Shown: in pieces, positions 30,808 to 39,422 of the stretch
How the letters are laid out: every line of letters starts with the position of its first letter
Position numbering within the stretch: position 1 is the stretch's first letter
DNA from: Hymenobacter rubripertinctus
Lineage (GTDB): Bacteria; Bacteroidota; Bacteroidia; Cytophagales; Hymenobacteraceae
Length of the DNA stretch: 43,988 bases
Reading direction: 5' to 3'
Assembly (NCBI RefSeq): GCF_003583925.1
Contig: NZ_QYCN01000020.1
Coordinates: 33,665 to 77,652, forward strand
The notes under the pieces: generated by a model
What the model saw: the letters and a program-made list of their open reading frames with translations, nothing else
The model's database searches: none
Told to the model about the DNA's origin: nothing
Translations under genes and position numbers: made by a program

Positions 30808-33750
30808 GTGGCCCATCTTACGCCTGTGTTTCACCATTTACCGCGTGTAATTTGGCTGCCGCGGCAGTTGGCTGGTCTGCTTACGCTGCTGCTGAGCCTG
30901 TGGGCGCTGGTGCCTGCCCAGGCCCAGCAACCCCCCGTCAACCAGCAGCAGGTGCCCCACCCCACGCCCCGGCCGGCCACCGAAGTAACGCCCGCTACCC
31001 GCGTGCCCGGCGACGTGCGCCCGCTGCCCACCATCGTGAATGCGCCCACGCCCAATGGAACCGTGCGCGACACGGCCGGGCTGGCCCTGAGTGGCACCGC
31101 CGACTCGCTGCGCCTCGGGGCCGGTGCCCGCAAGGGGGCCATCGAAACCACCGTCAGCTACAAGGCCCAGGACTCCATCCGGTTTGAGGTGCAGAACAAG
31201 CGCGCCATCCTCTACGACAAAGCCGTAGTAGACTACGGCGACATGAACCTGCAAGCGGCCCTGATTACGGTGGACTACAGCCGCAACCTGGTTACGGCCG
31301 AAGGCGCGGTCGACTCCACCGGAAAGGCCCGGGACCGGCCCGTGTTCACGCAAGGGGGCGCTACTTACCAGGCCGGGCGCATCGATTACAACATCAAGAG
31401 CCGGCGGGGCCGCATCACCGACGTTGTCACTCAGCAGGGCGAGGGCTACATCCACGCCGAAACCATCAAAAAAAACAGCAGCAACGAACTGTTCGGCGTG
31501 AACGGGCGCTACACCACCTGCAACCTGGAAGACCCCCACTTCTACATCCAGGCAACTAAAATGAAGGTGATGCCCGGCGAGCAGGTCGTGACCGGCCCCT
31601 TCAACCTCGTGATTGGGGATATTCCTACGCCGCTGGGCTTTCTGTTCGGGTATTTCCCGATGCCCAAGAGCAACAAGCGGGCGTCCGGCCTCATCATCCC
31701 TACGTTTGGGCAGGGGGCCGACCGGGGCTTTTTCCTGCGCAACGGCGGCTACTACTGGGCCGCCAACGACCACATCGGGGTCCGGCTGACGGGCGACATC
31801 TACTCGGGCAACGCCGAGCGGTTCGGGGGCTGGCGCGGCGCGGCCGAAATGCAGTACATCACGCGCTACAAGTTCCAGGGCCTGTTCACGTTCAACTACA
31901 GCTCCACGCCCACTTCCCCCCTGCTGGGCACCACCGACGCGAATACGAATCCCCGCTACAACATCCCCCGCACCCCGCGCACATTCCAGCTGGCCTGGAC
32001 GCATACGCCGGTAGCGCGCCCGGGCGGGGGGCGGTTCTCGGCCAACGTAAACATCAGCAGCAGCAGCGGCGACTACTACCGGCAAAACTCCTACAACGTC
32101 CGCAACTACCTTACGTCCAAGTTTTCGTCCAACATCAACTACTCCAAGCAGCTGCGCAATGCCCCCATCAACTACGCGCTTCAGCTTACCCAGAGCCAGG
32201 ATACGCGAACCGGAACGATGGACTTTACCCTGCCCGACCTGACGGTGGGCGTGGCCCGGCAGTATCTCTACGACATTCTGAAAGTGCAGCCCCGCAAGCT
32301 CTACGAGCAGTTTGCCTTCTCCTACGATCTGACGTTCCAGAACAAATTCTCCAACAACATCCCGGCCCGGCAGCTGAGCGGGGGCTCCATTCCGCTGCTG
32401 GGTGGCTCCACGGCCGCCTTCGTGACGCCCATCAAGCTCGGCAGCCTCGATAAGCTGCTGCGCACCTCCCAGACTGGCATGCGCCACAACTTCGGCATCA
32501 CGCTCGGCAGCTACAACGTGCTCAACCACCTCAGCCTGAGCCCCAGCGTTACGTACAATGAGGTGTGGTATTTCAAGAAGCTCCGTTACAGCTACAACGA
32601 TGTTGCCCGGGCCATTGCCGTCGACACCATCACCAGCTTCAACCGCCTGAACAGCTACACGGCGGGCCTGAGCCTGAGCACAAACTTCTACGGCACGATC
32701 GTGCGCAAGGGCACCCACAAAATTCAGGCGCTGCGCCACAAGGTAACGCCCAACCTGAGCGTCAGCTACGCCCCCGGCCCGCGCAAAAACGACCCGGCCT
32801 TTCAGGCCATACAGCTCGGTGGCCTGCGCGACCCCACTACCGGCCGCCTGTACCGCGAGGGCGACACCTACATTGCCAACAACGGCCTGCTGCTGCCCCG
32901 CTACAACGGCTTTATCTACGGCGTGCCCACCACCTCCGAAGTACGCCAGCTGAGTTTCAGCCTCCAGAACGCGCTGGAAATGAAGGTGCGCGACGACAAG
33001 GACACCACCGGCACTACGCCCTTCAAAAAGGTCAGCCTCATTGACGGCCTCGATTTCAGTACCGGCTACAATTTCGCCGCCGATTCGTTACAGCTCGCCC
33101 CGCTCTCGGCCACGTTCCGCACCCAGGTGGCCCGCAAGCTCAACATCACCATCAACGGCAACTTCGAGTTTTACCAGCAGGATTCGCTGCGCCGCCCGAT
33201 TGACCGCTTTCTGTGGCAGCAGAAGAACTTCCGCTTGGCCCGTCTGAGCACGGCCAACCTCCAGCTCTCCTACCAGTTCAACCCCAGCCAGGGCAACCGC
33301 AAAGCAGTAGTGCGCCGCGACGCCGCCCCCGTGAACGACCCGCAGCTGGGTGCGCCCCAGCAGATCAATCCCTACGAGGATTACGTAAACTTCGAAATTC
33401 CCTGGGAGCTGAGCACCAGCTTTACGGCCTCCTACGCCAACCAGGGGCCGCTGTCGGTGCTGCCCAACCGCCCGCGAAAATCGGCCTACACGGCGGCCAC
33501 GCTCAACCTCAACGGCTCGGTGAAGCTTACCGAAACGCTGCGCTTCGGCTTCAGCACCAACTACGACTTCATCAACCAAACGCCCGCCTTCACCACCCTC
33601 GACGTGACCAAGGACCTGCACTGCTGGCAGATTACGGGCAACTGGCGGCCCTTCGGCCCCACCCGCGGCTACTTCGTGACCATTGCCGCCAAATCGGCGC
33701 TCCTGCAAAGTCTCAAGCTCAGCCGCAACCGTACCTTCCTCAATTACTAG
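30808..33750 (+). CDS. lptD: LPS-assembly protein LptD-like outer-membrane protein
   Basis: This 980-residue protein starts at a GTG with a long signal peptide (LAGLLTLLLSLWALVPAQAQ). After a Pro-rich spacer an OstA/LptA-like beta-jellyroll follows (AILYDKAVVDYGDMNLQAALITVDY, NLVTAEGAVDSTGK, YIHAETIKK). Then comes the LptD barrel entry: RYTTCNLEDPHFYIQATKMKVMPG, IPTPLGFLFGYFPMPKSNKRASGLIIPTFG, and many barrel strands to the end. It is the Bacteroidota version of LptD, which inserts LPS into the outer leaflet with LptE. Only a single cysteine is seen in this region, so the disulfide pattern of E. coli LptD is not conserved. It is divergent from the amidase gene. Confidence 0.85.
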   Translation: MAHLTPVFHHLPRVIWLPRQLAGLLTLLLSLWALVPAQAQQPPVNQQQVPHPTPRPATEVTPATRVPGDVRPLPTIVNAPTPNGTVRDTAGLALSGTADSLRLGAGARKGAIETTVSYKAQDSIRFEVQNKRAILYDKAVVDYGDMNLQAALITVDYSRNLVTAEGAVDSTGKARDRPVFTQGGATYQAGRIDYNIKSRRGRITDVVTQQGEGYIHAETIKKNSSNELFGVNGRYTTCNLEDPHFYIQATKMKVMPGEQVVTGPFNLVIGDIPTPLGFLFGYFPMPKSNKRASGLIIPTFGQGADRGFFLRNGGYYWAANDHIGVRLTGDIYSGNAERFGGWRGAAEMQYITRYKFQGLFTFNYSSTPTSPLLGTTDANTNPRYNIPRTPRTFQLAWTHTPVARPGGGRFSANVNISSSSGDYYRQNSYNVRNYLTSKFSSNINYSKQLRNAPINYALQLTQSQDTRTGTMDFTLPDLTVGVARQYLYDILKVQPRKLYEQFAFSYDLTFQNKFSNNIPARQLSGGSIPLLGGSTAAFVTPIKLGSLDKLLRTSQTGMRHNFGITLGSYNVLNHLSLSPSVTYNEVWYFKKLRYSYNDVARAIAVDTITSFNRLNSYTAGLSLSTNFYGTIVRKGTHKIQALRHKVTPNLSVSYAPGPRKNDPAFQAIQLGGLRDPTTGRLYREGDTYIANNGLLLPRYNGFIYGVPTTSEVRQLSFSLQNALEMKVRDDKDTTGTTPFKKVSLIDGLDFSTGYNFAADSLQLAPLSATFRTQVARKLNITINGNFEFYQQDSLRRPIDRFLWQQKNFRLARLSTANLQLSYQFNPSQGNRKAVVRRDAAPVNDPQLGAPQQINPYEDYVNFEIPWELSTSFTASYANQGPLSVLPNRPRKSAYTAATLNLNGSVKLTETLRFGFSTNYDFINQTPAFTTLDVTKDLHCWQITGNWRPFGPTRGYFVTIAAKSALLQSLKLSRNRTFLNY

Positions 33751-33934
33751 GCGCTCAACGACCGGCCGGAATCCGCCGGCAGGCCCGTGATTTCAGGAAT
33801 GTTTTTGGCCGGGCGCTGAGAGGAGGAGACGGGTTTTCTAAAAAAATCCGCAGCTTTGACCCGTGAGCGGGGGTCCGACGGATTATGAGCATCCGGACCT
33901 TACGCTTTCCACCCCCTAAGCCCCCCCCCATTCC

Positions 33935-34750
33935 ATGTCCCAGCACAAAGAAGTCAAACTCGTGACCACGCACCAGTTGCTGGCCATGAAAGAGCGCGGC
34001 GAGAAAATATCCATGCTCACGGCCTACGACTTCTCCATGGCCCAGATCCTAGACGGGGCCGGCATCGACGTGCTGCTCGTCGGCGACTCGGCTTCCAACG
34101 TCATGGCCGGCCACGAAACGACGCTGCCCATCACCCTCGACCAGATGATTTACCACGCCCAGAGTGTGGTACGGGCCGTGAAACGGGCCTTCGTGGTAGT
34201 CGATATGCCGTTTGGTTCCTACCAGGGCAATTCGTCGGAGGCCCTGCGCTCGGCCATCCGCATCATGAAGGAATCGGGCGGGCACGGCATCAAGCTCGAA
34301 GGCGGGGCCGAAATCAAGGACAGCATCACCCGGATTCTGACGGCCGGCATTCCCGTGATGGGCCACTTGGGGCTTACTCCGCAAAGTATTTATAAATTTG
34401 GCACGTACTCGGTGCGGGCCAAGGAGGAAACCGAAGCCCAGAAGCTCATCGAAGACGCCCTGCTGTTGCAGGAAATTGGCTGTTTCGCTTTGGTGCTGGA
34501 GAAAATTCCGTCGGGCCTGGCCAAGAAAGTGGCCGAGCAGCTCACGATTCCCGTCATCGGCATCGGGGCCGGCCCCGATGTGGACGGGCAGGTGCTGGTA
34601 GTGCACGACATGCTGGGCATCACCAAGGAGTTCAAACCCCGCTTCCTGCGCCGCTACGCCGATTTGGGCGATGCCATGCACGACGCCGTGCAACGCTACA
34701 TCCAGGACGTGAAGGCCCGCGACTTCCCCACGGCCGACGAAGCGTACTAA
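33935..34750 (+). CDS. panB: 3-methyl-2-oxobutanoate hydroxymethyltransferase
   Basis: This 271-residue protein is nearly textbook Pan[72 protein letters not shown] and [22 protein letters not shown]. It adds a hydroxymethyl group from methylene-tetrahydrofolate to ketoisovalerate, the first committed step to pantothenate and CoA. The upstream gap 33751-33934 holds nothing I can assign. The stop is followed at once by a GAATG-type heptamer repeat. The rluA-family gene downstream is probably separately started. Confidence 0.96.
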   Translation: MSQHKEVKLVTTHQLLAMKERGEKISMLTAYDFSMAQILDGAGIDVLLVGDSASNVMAGHETTLPITLDQMIYHAQSVVRAVKRAFVVVDMPFGSYQGNSSEALRSAIRIMKESGGHGIKLEGGAEIKDSITRILTAGIPVMGHLGLTPQSIYKFGTYSVRAKEETEAQKLIEDALLLQEIGCFALVLEKIPSGLAKKVAEQLTIPVIGIGAGPDVDGQVLVVHDMLGITKEFKPRFLRRYADLGDAMHDAVQRYIQDVKARDFPTADEAY

Positions 34751-34860
34751 TTGACGTATGAATGCTGAGTCATGAATGATGAATTAGCCGTATTGTGCCG
34801 CATCATCTGCCGAAAGCGGACGACCACAATTCGTAATTCAGCATTCATAGTTCATAATTA
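34751..34860. repeat. Heptamer-like repeats with complementary arms between panB and rluA
   Basis: Directly after the panB stop: TATGAATGCTGA, then GTCATGAATGATGAATTAG, roughly period 7. The far end carries TAATTCAGCATTCATAGTTCA. TATGAATGCTGA (34757-34768) is exactly complementary to 34838-34849. The interior is unrelated. Confidence 0.75.
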
Positions 34861-34867
34861 ACACCCA

Positions 34868-35575
34868 GTGAATCGTCCGAATTTGTGGTCGGAACAGAAG
34901 GAAATTCTGTTCGAAGACAACCATTTGCTCATCATCAACAAGCCCGCCGGCCTGCTCGTGCAGGGCGACGCAACCGGCGACGAGCCCTTGTCGAACAAGG
35001 CTGAGGAGTACCTGCGCTTCAAGTACAAGAAGCCCGGGGCCGCCTTTGTGGGCGTGGTGCACCGCCTCGACCGGCCGGTGAGCGGCGTGGTGGTGCTGGC
35101 CAAAACCAGCAAGGCCCTGAGCCGCATGAACGAGCTGTTCCGCGACAATAAAATCCACAAAACGTACTGGGCCCTCACCGGCAAGTGCCCCGCCCCCACC
35201 GAAGGCCACCTGACGCACTGGCTGGTAAAGGACCCCATCCGTAATGTGACCAAGGCCTATTCCGAGCGCCACGGCCAGGGCCAGAAGTCGGACCTCGACT
35301 ACCAGGTGCTGGGCCAGGCCGGCAACCGCTACCTGCTTCAGGTGAACCCCATCACGGGCCGCCCCCACCAGATTCGGGTGCAGCTGAGCACCGGCCTGGG
35401 CACGCCCATCGTCGGCGACGTGAAGTACGGCTTTCTGGCCCCGCTGCCCGACGTGAGCATCGCCCTGCACGCGCGCCGGCTGGAATTCAAGCACCCCGTC
35501 ACGAAGGAAGACATGCGCATTCTGGCCCCCCTGCCGGATATCGCCCACTGGGAAGCTGCGGAAGCGTATTATTAG
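34868..35575 (+). CDS. RluA-family pseudouridine synthase
   Basis: This 235-residue enzyme has the RluA motif I (LLIINKPAGLLVQGD) and the catalytic HRLDRPVSGVVVLAKT with the active-site Asp. Later come KTYWALTG and the binding segment NPITGRPHQIRVQL. It isomerises uridine in rRNA or tRNA; the target is unknown. No S4 domain is present. The start is GTG at 34868. The stop is followed by a long palindrome. Confidence 0.92.
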   Translation: MNRPNLWSEQKEILFEDNHLLIINKPAGLLVQGDATGDEPLSNKAEEYLRFKYKKPGAAFVGVVHRLDRPVSGVVVLAKTSKALSRMNELFRDNKIHKTYWALTGKCPAPTEGHLTHWLVKDPIRNVTKAYSERHGQGQKSDLDYQVLGQAGNRYLLQVNPITGRPHQIRVQLSTGLGTPIVGDVKYGFLAPLPDVSIALHARRLEFKHPVTKEDMRILAPLPDIAHWEAAEAYY

Positions 35576-35584
35576 GGATTAGGA

Positions 35585-35713
35585 AAAGAACGTCATTCCG
35601 AACGCAGCCGAAGAATCTCGCGTGCTGACATTGCCCTAGTAATCCTGCTCGCAGGTTACCGCTGTAGCATCAGCCCGCGAGATTCCTCGGCTCCGCTCGG
35701 AATGACGTTTTTT
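35585..35713. terminator. GTCATTCCGAGC-family palindrome downstream of the rluA-family gene
   Basis: The core arms 35591-35622 and 35676-35707 pair with a few mismatches (CGTCATTCCGAACGCAGCCG against the complement with GAGCGGAGCCG). The outside is A-rich on the left and T-rich on the right (CGTTTTTTCTTTG), so it can terminate plus-strand transcription. The left arm runs into CTCGCGTGCTGACATTGCC and AGTAATC, shared with 19892-19945. The gene-free stretch 35576-35882 holds this element and the promoter at 35757-35788. Confidence 0.8.
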
Positions 35714-35756
35714 CTTTGAGCTGCCCAACAACATTATGGCCTTTTGCGGAGGCAAA

Positions 35757-35788
35757 TTGCACTGAGGCAGCGGCTGGCAGTAGTTTTG
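35757..35788 (+). promoter_or_regulatory. Promoter of the desaturase gene (TTG-N21-TAGTTTTG)
   Basis: TTG at 35757-35759 and TAGTTTTG at 35781-35788 fit the Bacteroidota -33/-7 consensus with a 21-base spacer. Transcription would start near 35795, giving a leader of almost 90 bases. Confidence 0.55.
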
Positions 35789-35882
35789 CAGAACGGCGGC
35801 TGAACTTATATAGGAGTTTCATGCTTTTCAGCTCTGAAACCCGCCTCCCTTTCGGTTTCGACCTCTAAATTTTTCTGCCCAC

Positions 35883-36638
35883 ATGGCAATACTCGTTTTC
35901 TTCGTCGCGCACTACTACCTGTCGCTGTTCACGCAGACGTTTTATCTGCACCGCTACGCGGCGCATAAAATGTTTACGATGAACAAGTTCTGGGAGAAGT
36001 TCTTCTTCCTGTTTACCTACATCTGCCAGGGCTCCTCATTCCTGTCGCCGCGGGCCTACGCGCTGCTCCACCGCATGCACCACGCCTACTCCGACACGGA
36101 GCTGGACCCGCACTCGCCCCTGTACTCGTCGAACGCTTTCACGATGATGTGGAAGACCAAGAACATCTACAACGCCGTGCTCAACCGCGACTACGCGGCT
36201 GCCGAACGGTTTGAGGGCGATTATCCGGAGTGGAGCCTGATCGAGAACCTGGGCGACAAATGGTATTCACGTCTGGCCTGGGGCACATTCTACGTGCTGT
36301 TCTACGTGAACTTCGCCACGGCCTGGTGGCAGTTTCTACTGCTACCCCTGCACTTTCTGATGGGTCCGATTCACGGCGCTATCGTGAACTGGGGCGGCCA
36401 CAAATACGGCTACCAGAACTTCGACAACCACGACCATTCCAAGAACACGCTGCCCTTCGACTTCCTGGCCTTTGGCGAGCTGTTTCAGAACAACCACCAC
36501 AAGTTGCCCATGCGCGTCAACTTCGCCGTGCGCAAGTGGGAGCTTGACCCTACGTATGCCTTCATCTGGGTCCTGGACAAGGTGAAAGTGGTCAAGATTA
36601 AGCGTAAGTGGCAGGAGCCGGCGCAAATGGCTGCCTAA
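35883..36638 (+). CDS. Membrane fatty acid desaturase (acyl-CoA desaturase type)
   Basis: In this 251-residue membrane di-iron enzyme the histidine boxes are HRYAAH (residues 23-28), HRMHH (63-67) and NNHH (203-206, preceded by Gln202). An additional NHDHSKN lies at 182-188. Hydrophobic stretches (ILVFFVAHYYLSLF, FFLFTYICQG, WGTFYVLFYVNFATAWWQFLLLPLHFL) fit the usual four membrane helices. It introduces a double bond into saturated acyl chains, probably at delta-9, which keeps the membrane fluid at low temperature (inference). The ATG at 35883 follows a long leader with its own promoter. A strong terminator follows. Confidence 0.88.
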   Translation: MAILVFFVAHYYLSLFTQTFYLHRYAAHKMFTMNKFWEKFFFLFTYICQGSSFLSPRAYALLHRMHHAYSDTELDPHSPLYSSNAFTMMWKTKNIYNAVLNRDYAAAERFEGDYPEWSLIENLGDKWYSRLAWGTFYVLFYVNFATAWWQFLLLPLHFLMGPIHGAIVNWGGHKYGYQNFDNHDHSKNTLPFDFLAFGELFQNNHHKLPMRVNFAVRKWELDPTYAFIWVLDKVKVVKIKRKWQEPAQMAA

Positions 36639-36672
36639 GGTGGTTACCTGGCCCCAACACTGTTTAATAGCC

Positions 36673-36708
36673 AAAAGAGCCGTTTCCGTGAGGAAACGGC
36701 TCTTTTTT
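36673..36708 (+). terminator. Rho-independent terminator after the desaturase gene
   Basis: A 15-bp perfect stem (AAAAGAGCCGTTTCC) with GTGA loop, ending in TTTTTT. It lies 34 bases after the stop. Confidence 0.92.
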
Positions 36709-36785
36709 CATTTCTCCCGGAAGGTTATTCTCCAGCACTGGCTAAATAAATCAGCGCAAGCAGCGCAATCCGATAAATCAGTGAG

Positions 36786-36793
36786 TACCTTTG
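36786..36793 (+). promoter_or_regulatory. Putative -7 box TACCTTTG for rpsP
   Basis: Exact TAnnTTTG match, 52 bases before the rpsP start and downstream of the desaturase terminator. No clear -33 TTG. Confidence 0.5.
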
Positions 36794-36845
36794 CACCTCA
36801 TTTTCAACCAGACGCACGGGATGCGTCGCTTAACCAAACCGGTTT

Positions 36846-37424
36846 ATGGCAGTTAAAATCCGCCTCGCCCGCCGCGGCCGCAAAAAGGCCGCTCAGTTCG
36901 ATATCGTTGTTGCCGACTCCCGCGCTCCGCGTGATGGCCGCTTCATCGAGAAAATCGGTACCTACAACCCCCAGACCAACCCCGCCACCATCAACTTCGA
37001 CGGTGAGAAGGCGTTCGACTGGATCATGAAAGGTGCCCAGCCTACCGATACGGTTCGGGCCATGCTCTCGTACCGGGGTGTGCTCTACCGCAAGCACCTG
37101 CAACTCGGCGTAATCAAAGGCGCTATTTCGCAGGAAACCGCGGACCAGCGCTACACCGAGTGGAAGGACCAGAAAGACGCCAAGATCGAAGGCAAGCGCA
37201 CTACCCTCGGCACGGCCAAGGAGGATGCTCGTCAGCAGCGTCTGGCCGCCGAAACCAAAGTAAAAGAAGCCCGCTCCGAGACTCAGCGCGCCAAGCTGGC
37301 TGCCATTGAGGCCGCCAATGCTCCGGCTCCTGCTCCCGTTGCAGAAGCGGAGCCTGAAGCCGAAGCAGCCACCACGGAAGCAGAAGCCCCGGCCGACGCT
37401 ACCACGGAAGAAGCCGGCGCCTAA
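36846..37424 (+). CDS. rpsP: 30S ribosomal protein S16 with long acidic C-terminal tail
   Basis: In this 192-residue protein residues 1-85 are canonical S16: [71 protein letters not shown] charged helical part (about 100-155) and an Ala/Glu/Pro-rich acidic tail ([20 protein letters not shown]) follow. Most bacteria have S16 of 80-90 residues; long tails are common in Bacteroidota. It starts the rpsP-rimM-trmD-rplS group. A degenerate 7-9 base repeat lies between it and rimM. Confidence 0.97.
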   Translation: MAVKIRLARRGRKKAAQFDIVVADSRAPRDGRFIEKIGTYNPQTNPATINFDGEKAFDWIMKGAQPTDTVRAMLSYRGVLYRKHLQLGVIKGAISQETADQRYTEWKDQKDAKIEGKRTTLGTAKEDARQQRLAAETKVKEARSETQRAKLAAIEAANAPAPAPVAEAEPEAEAATTEAEAPADATTEEAGA

Positions 37425-37430
37425 GGCTAG

Positions 37431-37545
37431 TTAGTGAGTTGAGAAGTTGGGAAGTTAGAAAGTTGCTGTCGGCTGCCTGATTCTGGCCGTTCATCGCACT
37501 CTTTCAACCTCCCAGCTTCTCAACTTTTTAACTTTCTAACTCCCC
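37431..37545. repeat. AGTT-type degenerate repeats with complementary far arm, rpsP-rimM gap
   Basis: AGTT recurs at 37437, 37444, 37453 and 37461 (periods 7-9). The other end carries AACT at 37522, 37530 and 37538. GTTAGAAAGTT (from 37454) is complementary to AACTTTCTAAC (to 37540). The unit starts within seven bases of the rpsP stop and ends just before the rimM start, filling the whole gap. Confidence 0.75.
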
Positions 37546-37549
37546 TACC

Positions 37550-38146
37550 ATGACCCTCGACGACTGCTACCAACTGGGCTCCCTCGGGAAACCCCACGGC
37601 CTGAAAGGCTTCGTGGTGGCTTTCTTCGACGTGGACAACTTGGCCGATTACCGCCAGCTGAAAACGGTGCTGCTGGAAATGCCCACGGCCCCGGGGAAGC
37701 TGGTGCCGTACGGCGTGGAAAAGTTTCAGCCCCAGACCGGCAACAAGGTGCTGCTCAAACTCCAGGGCATCGACCGGATTGAGGAGGCCGAGCCTTTGCG
37801 CAACGCCAAGCTTTGGCGCCCCCTGGCCGAGTTGCCGGCCTTGGCCGATGACCAGTTCTACTTTCACGACGTGGTGGGTTACACCGTAGTGGATGAAGTG
37901 CTGGGCCAGCTGGGCGTAGTGGAAACCTTCTACGAACTGCCCAAGCAGGACGTATTAGGCATGCGTTACCAGGGACAGGAAGTTCTGATTCCGGTGGTGG
38001 ACGAGTTGGTGCGCCGTGCCGACCAGACCACCCGTCAGCTGTTCGTGAAACTGCCCGAGGGCCTGCTCGACGTATACCTGACGCCTTCTTCCCAACAGCA
38101 GGAGGAGCCCGACGACGATGACGAGCCGAACCCGGCCGCCCGGTAG
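37550..38146 (+). CDS. rimM: Ribosome maturation factor RimM
   Basis: In this 198-residue protein the N-terminal RimM barrel is CYQLGSLGKPHGLKGFVVAFFDVDN. The PRC-barrel part is FYFHDVVGYTVVDEVLGQLGVVETFYELPKQDVLGM and VLIPVVDELVRRAD, followed by FVKLPEGLLDVYL. RimM binds S19 in assembling 30S heads, processing 16S rRNA. A short acidic tail ends the protein (EEPDDDDEPN). It follows rpsP and directly precedes trmD. Confidence 0.95.
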   Translation: MTLDDCYQLGSLGKPHGLKGFVVAFFDVDNLADYRQLKTVLLEMPTAPGKLVPYGVEKFQPQTGNKVLLKLQGIDRIEEAEPLRNAKLWRPLAELPALADDQFYFHDVVGYTVVDEVLGQLGVVETFYELPKQDVLGMRYQGQEVLIPVVDELVRRADQTTRQLFVKLPEGLLDVYLTPSSQQQEEPDDDDEPNPAAR

Positions 38147-38158
38147 GTGACCCAGCCC

Positions 38159-38833
38159 ATGCGGATCGACATTGTGACGTGCCAGCCGGATTTGCTGGTC
38201 AGCCCCTTTGCGCATTCCATTGTGAAGCGCGCTCAGGACAAGGGACTGGCCGAAATCCGGGTACACGACCTACGTCGGTACGCCATCAATAAGCACGGTC
38301 AGATTGACGATTACGTGTTTGGTGGGGGGGCCGGCATGGTATTGCGCGTAGAGCCGATTGCCGCTTGTTTCGACGAACTGCTGGCCCAACGCGCCTACGA
38401 GGCCATCATCTACCTCACGCCCGATGGCGAAACCCTGCGCCAGCCGCTGGTGAACCGGCTTTCATTGGCCGGCAACCTGCTGCTGCTCTGCGGCCACTAC
38501 AAGGGCGTGGATGAGCGCATCCGCACAGAATATATCACCCACGAAATCAGCGTGGGCGACTATGTACTGAGCGGGGGCGAACTGGGCGCGGCTGTGCTGG
38601 TCGACGCCGTGGTGCGGCTGTTGCCCGGCGTGCTGGGCAACGAGGAATCGGCCCTGAGCGACTCGTTTCAGGATAACCTGCTCTCGCCGCCCATTTATAC
38701 CCGGCCCGCTGAATGGCGCGGCCACCCGGTACCGGACATCCTGCTTTCGGGCAACACCCCGAAAATAGACGTCTGGCGCCACGAGCAAGCCCTGGAACGC
38801 ACCCAACAGCGCCGCCCGGACTTGTTGCAGTGA
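38159..38833 (+). CDS. trmD: tRNA (guanine-N1)-methyltransferase TrmD
   Basis: 224 residues from the ATG at 38159 ([21 protein letters not shown]); a GTG at 38147 touching the rimM stop would add four residues. SPOUT knot motifs are visible: [75 protein letters not shown], and [21 protein letters not shown]. It methylates G37 of tRNAs next to the anticodon, preventing frameshifts. The TGA stop lies at the tip of the left arm of the palindrome at 38830-38940. Confidence 0.96.
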   Translation: MRIDIVTCQPDLLVSPFAHSIVKRAQDKGLAEIRVHDLRRYAINKHGQIDDYVFGGGAGMVLRVEPIAACFDELLAQRAYEAIIYLTPDGETLRQPLVNRLSLAGNLLLLCGHYKGVDERIRTEYITHEISVGDYVLSGGELGAAVLVDAVVRLLPGVLGNEESALSDSFQDNLLSPPIYTRPAEWRGHPVPDILLSGNTPKIDVWRHEQALERTQQRRPDLLQ

Positions 38834-38940
38834 AATGGTGAGCTGGTGGAATAGTGAGTTTTATGTTCTGACACGCGCTAATTGCGCAATCAGGACCGAT
38901 TACATGTAAAAGTCACTATTTCACCTGCTCACTATTTCAC
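38830..38940. terminator. 34-bp imperfect palindrome with 7-8 base repeats after trmD
   Basis: The arms 38830-38863 and 38907-38940 pair at 30 of 34 positions. The left arm is GTGAAATGGTGAGCTGG then TGGAATAGTGAG, a period of 7-8 bases; it contains the TrmD stop codon. The interior contains the small palindrome ATTGCGCAAT. It separates trmD from rplS, which has its own promoter box. Confidence 0.8.
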
Positions 38941-38958
38941 AATTTAAAAACAGAGCGC

Positions 38959-38966
38959 TATATTTG
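38959..38966 (+). promoter_or_regulatory. Putative -7 box TATATTTG for rplS
   Basis: Exact TAnnTTTG match just after the palindrome, 59 bases before the rplS start. It suggests rplS is transcribed independently of trmD. Confidence 0.55.
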
Positions 38967-39025
38967 CGCCTCTTTACCCGAAACCCCTTGGGGCGGCGCG
39001 ACCGTCCTTTACAGTTTTTCCAGCC

Positions 39026-39406
39026 ATGAGCGTACTACTCGATTTTATTCAGCAGGAATCCCAGGAGCGCCGCGCCAGCTTCCCCAAATTTGCCGCCGGC
39101 GACACCATCAACGTCCACGTGAAAATTCGCGAGGGCAACAAGGAGCGCATTCAGCAGTTCCAGGGTGTTGTAATTCAGCGCAAGAACCCTAACTCGAACG
39201 GCGAAACCTTCACCGTACGGAAAATCTCCAACCAGATTGGTACGGAGCGTATTTTCCCCCTGCTCTCGCCTAACATCGAGAAAGTAGAGGTTCTGCGTCG
39301 CGGTAAAGTACGTCGTGCCCGTCTGTTCTACCTGCGTGGCCTGTCGGGCAAGGCCGCTCGGATCAAGGAGCGCCGCTTGAACGCCCCCAAAGTAGTAGCC
39401 GCTTAG
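39026..39406 (+). CDS. rplS: 50S ribosomal protein L19
   Basis: This 126-residue protein follows canonical L19: [89 protein letters not shown]. It sits at the 30S-50S interface. The usual bacterial order S16-RimM-TrmD-L19 is kept. Two strong hairpins follow the stop. Confidence 0.97.
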   Translation: MSVLLDFIQQESQERRASFPKFAAGDTINVHVKIREGNKERIQQFQGVVIQRKNPNSNGETFTVRKISNQIGTERIFPLLSPNIEKVEVLRRGKVRRARLFYLRGLSGKAARIKERRLNAPKVVAA

Positions 39407-39422
39407 GCTTTTACTGCTTCGT

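Noticed and set aside
30838..32739. 633-codon open frame on the strand opposite lptD
   Set aside because: It is the antisense shadow of a high-GC coding sequence; the lptD frame has a signal peptide and family motifs, while this one is low-complexity Val/Gly/Ala/Arg.
33751..33934. Possible small RNA or terminator after lptD
   Set aside because: Only weak five- or six-base complementarities are present, with no T-run; not enough to call.
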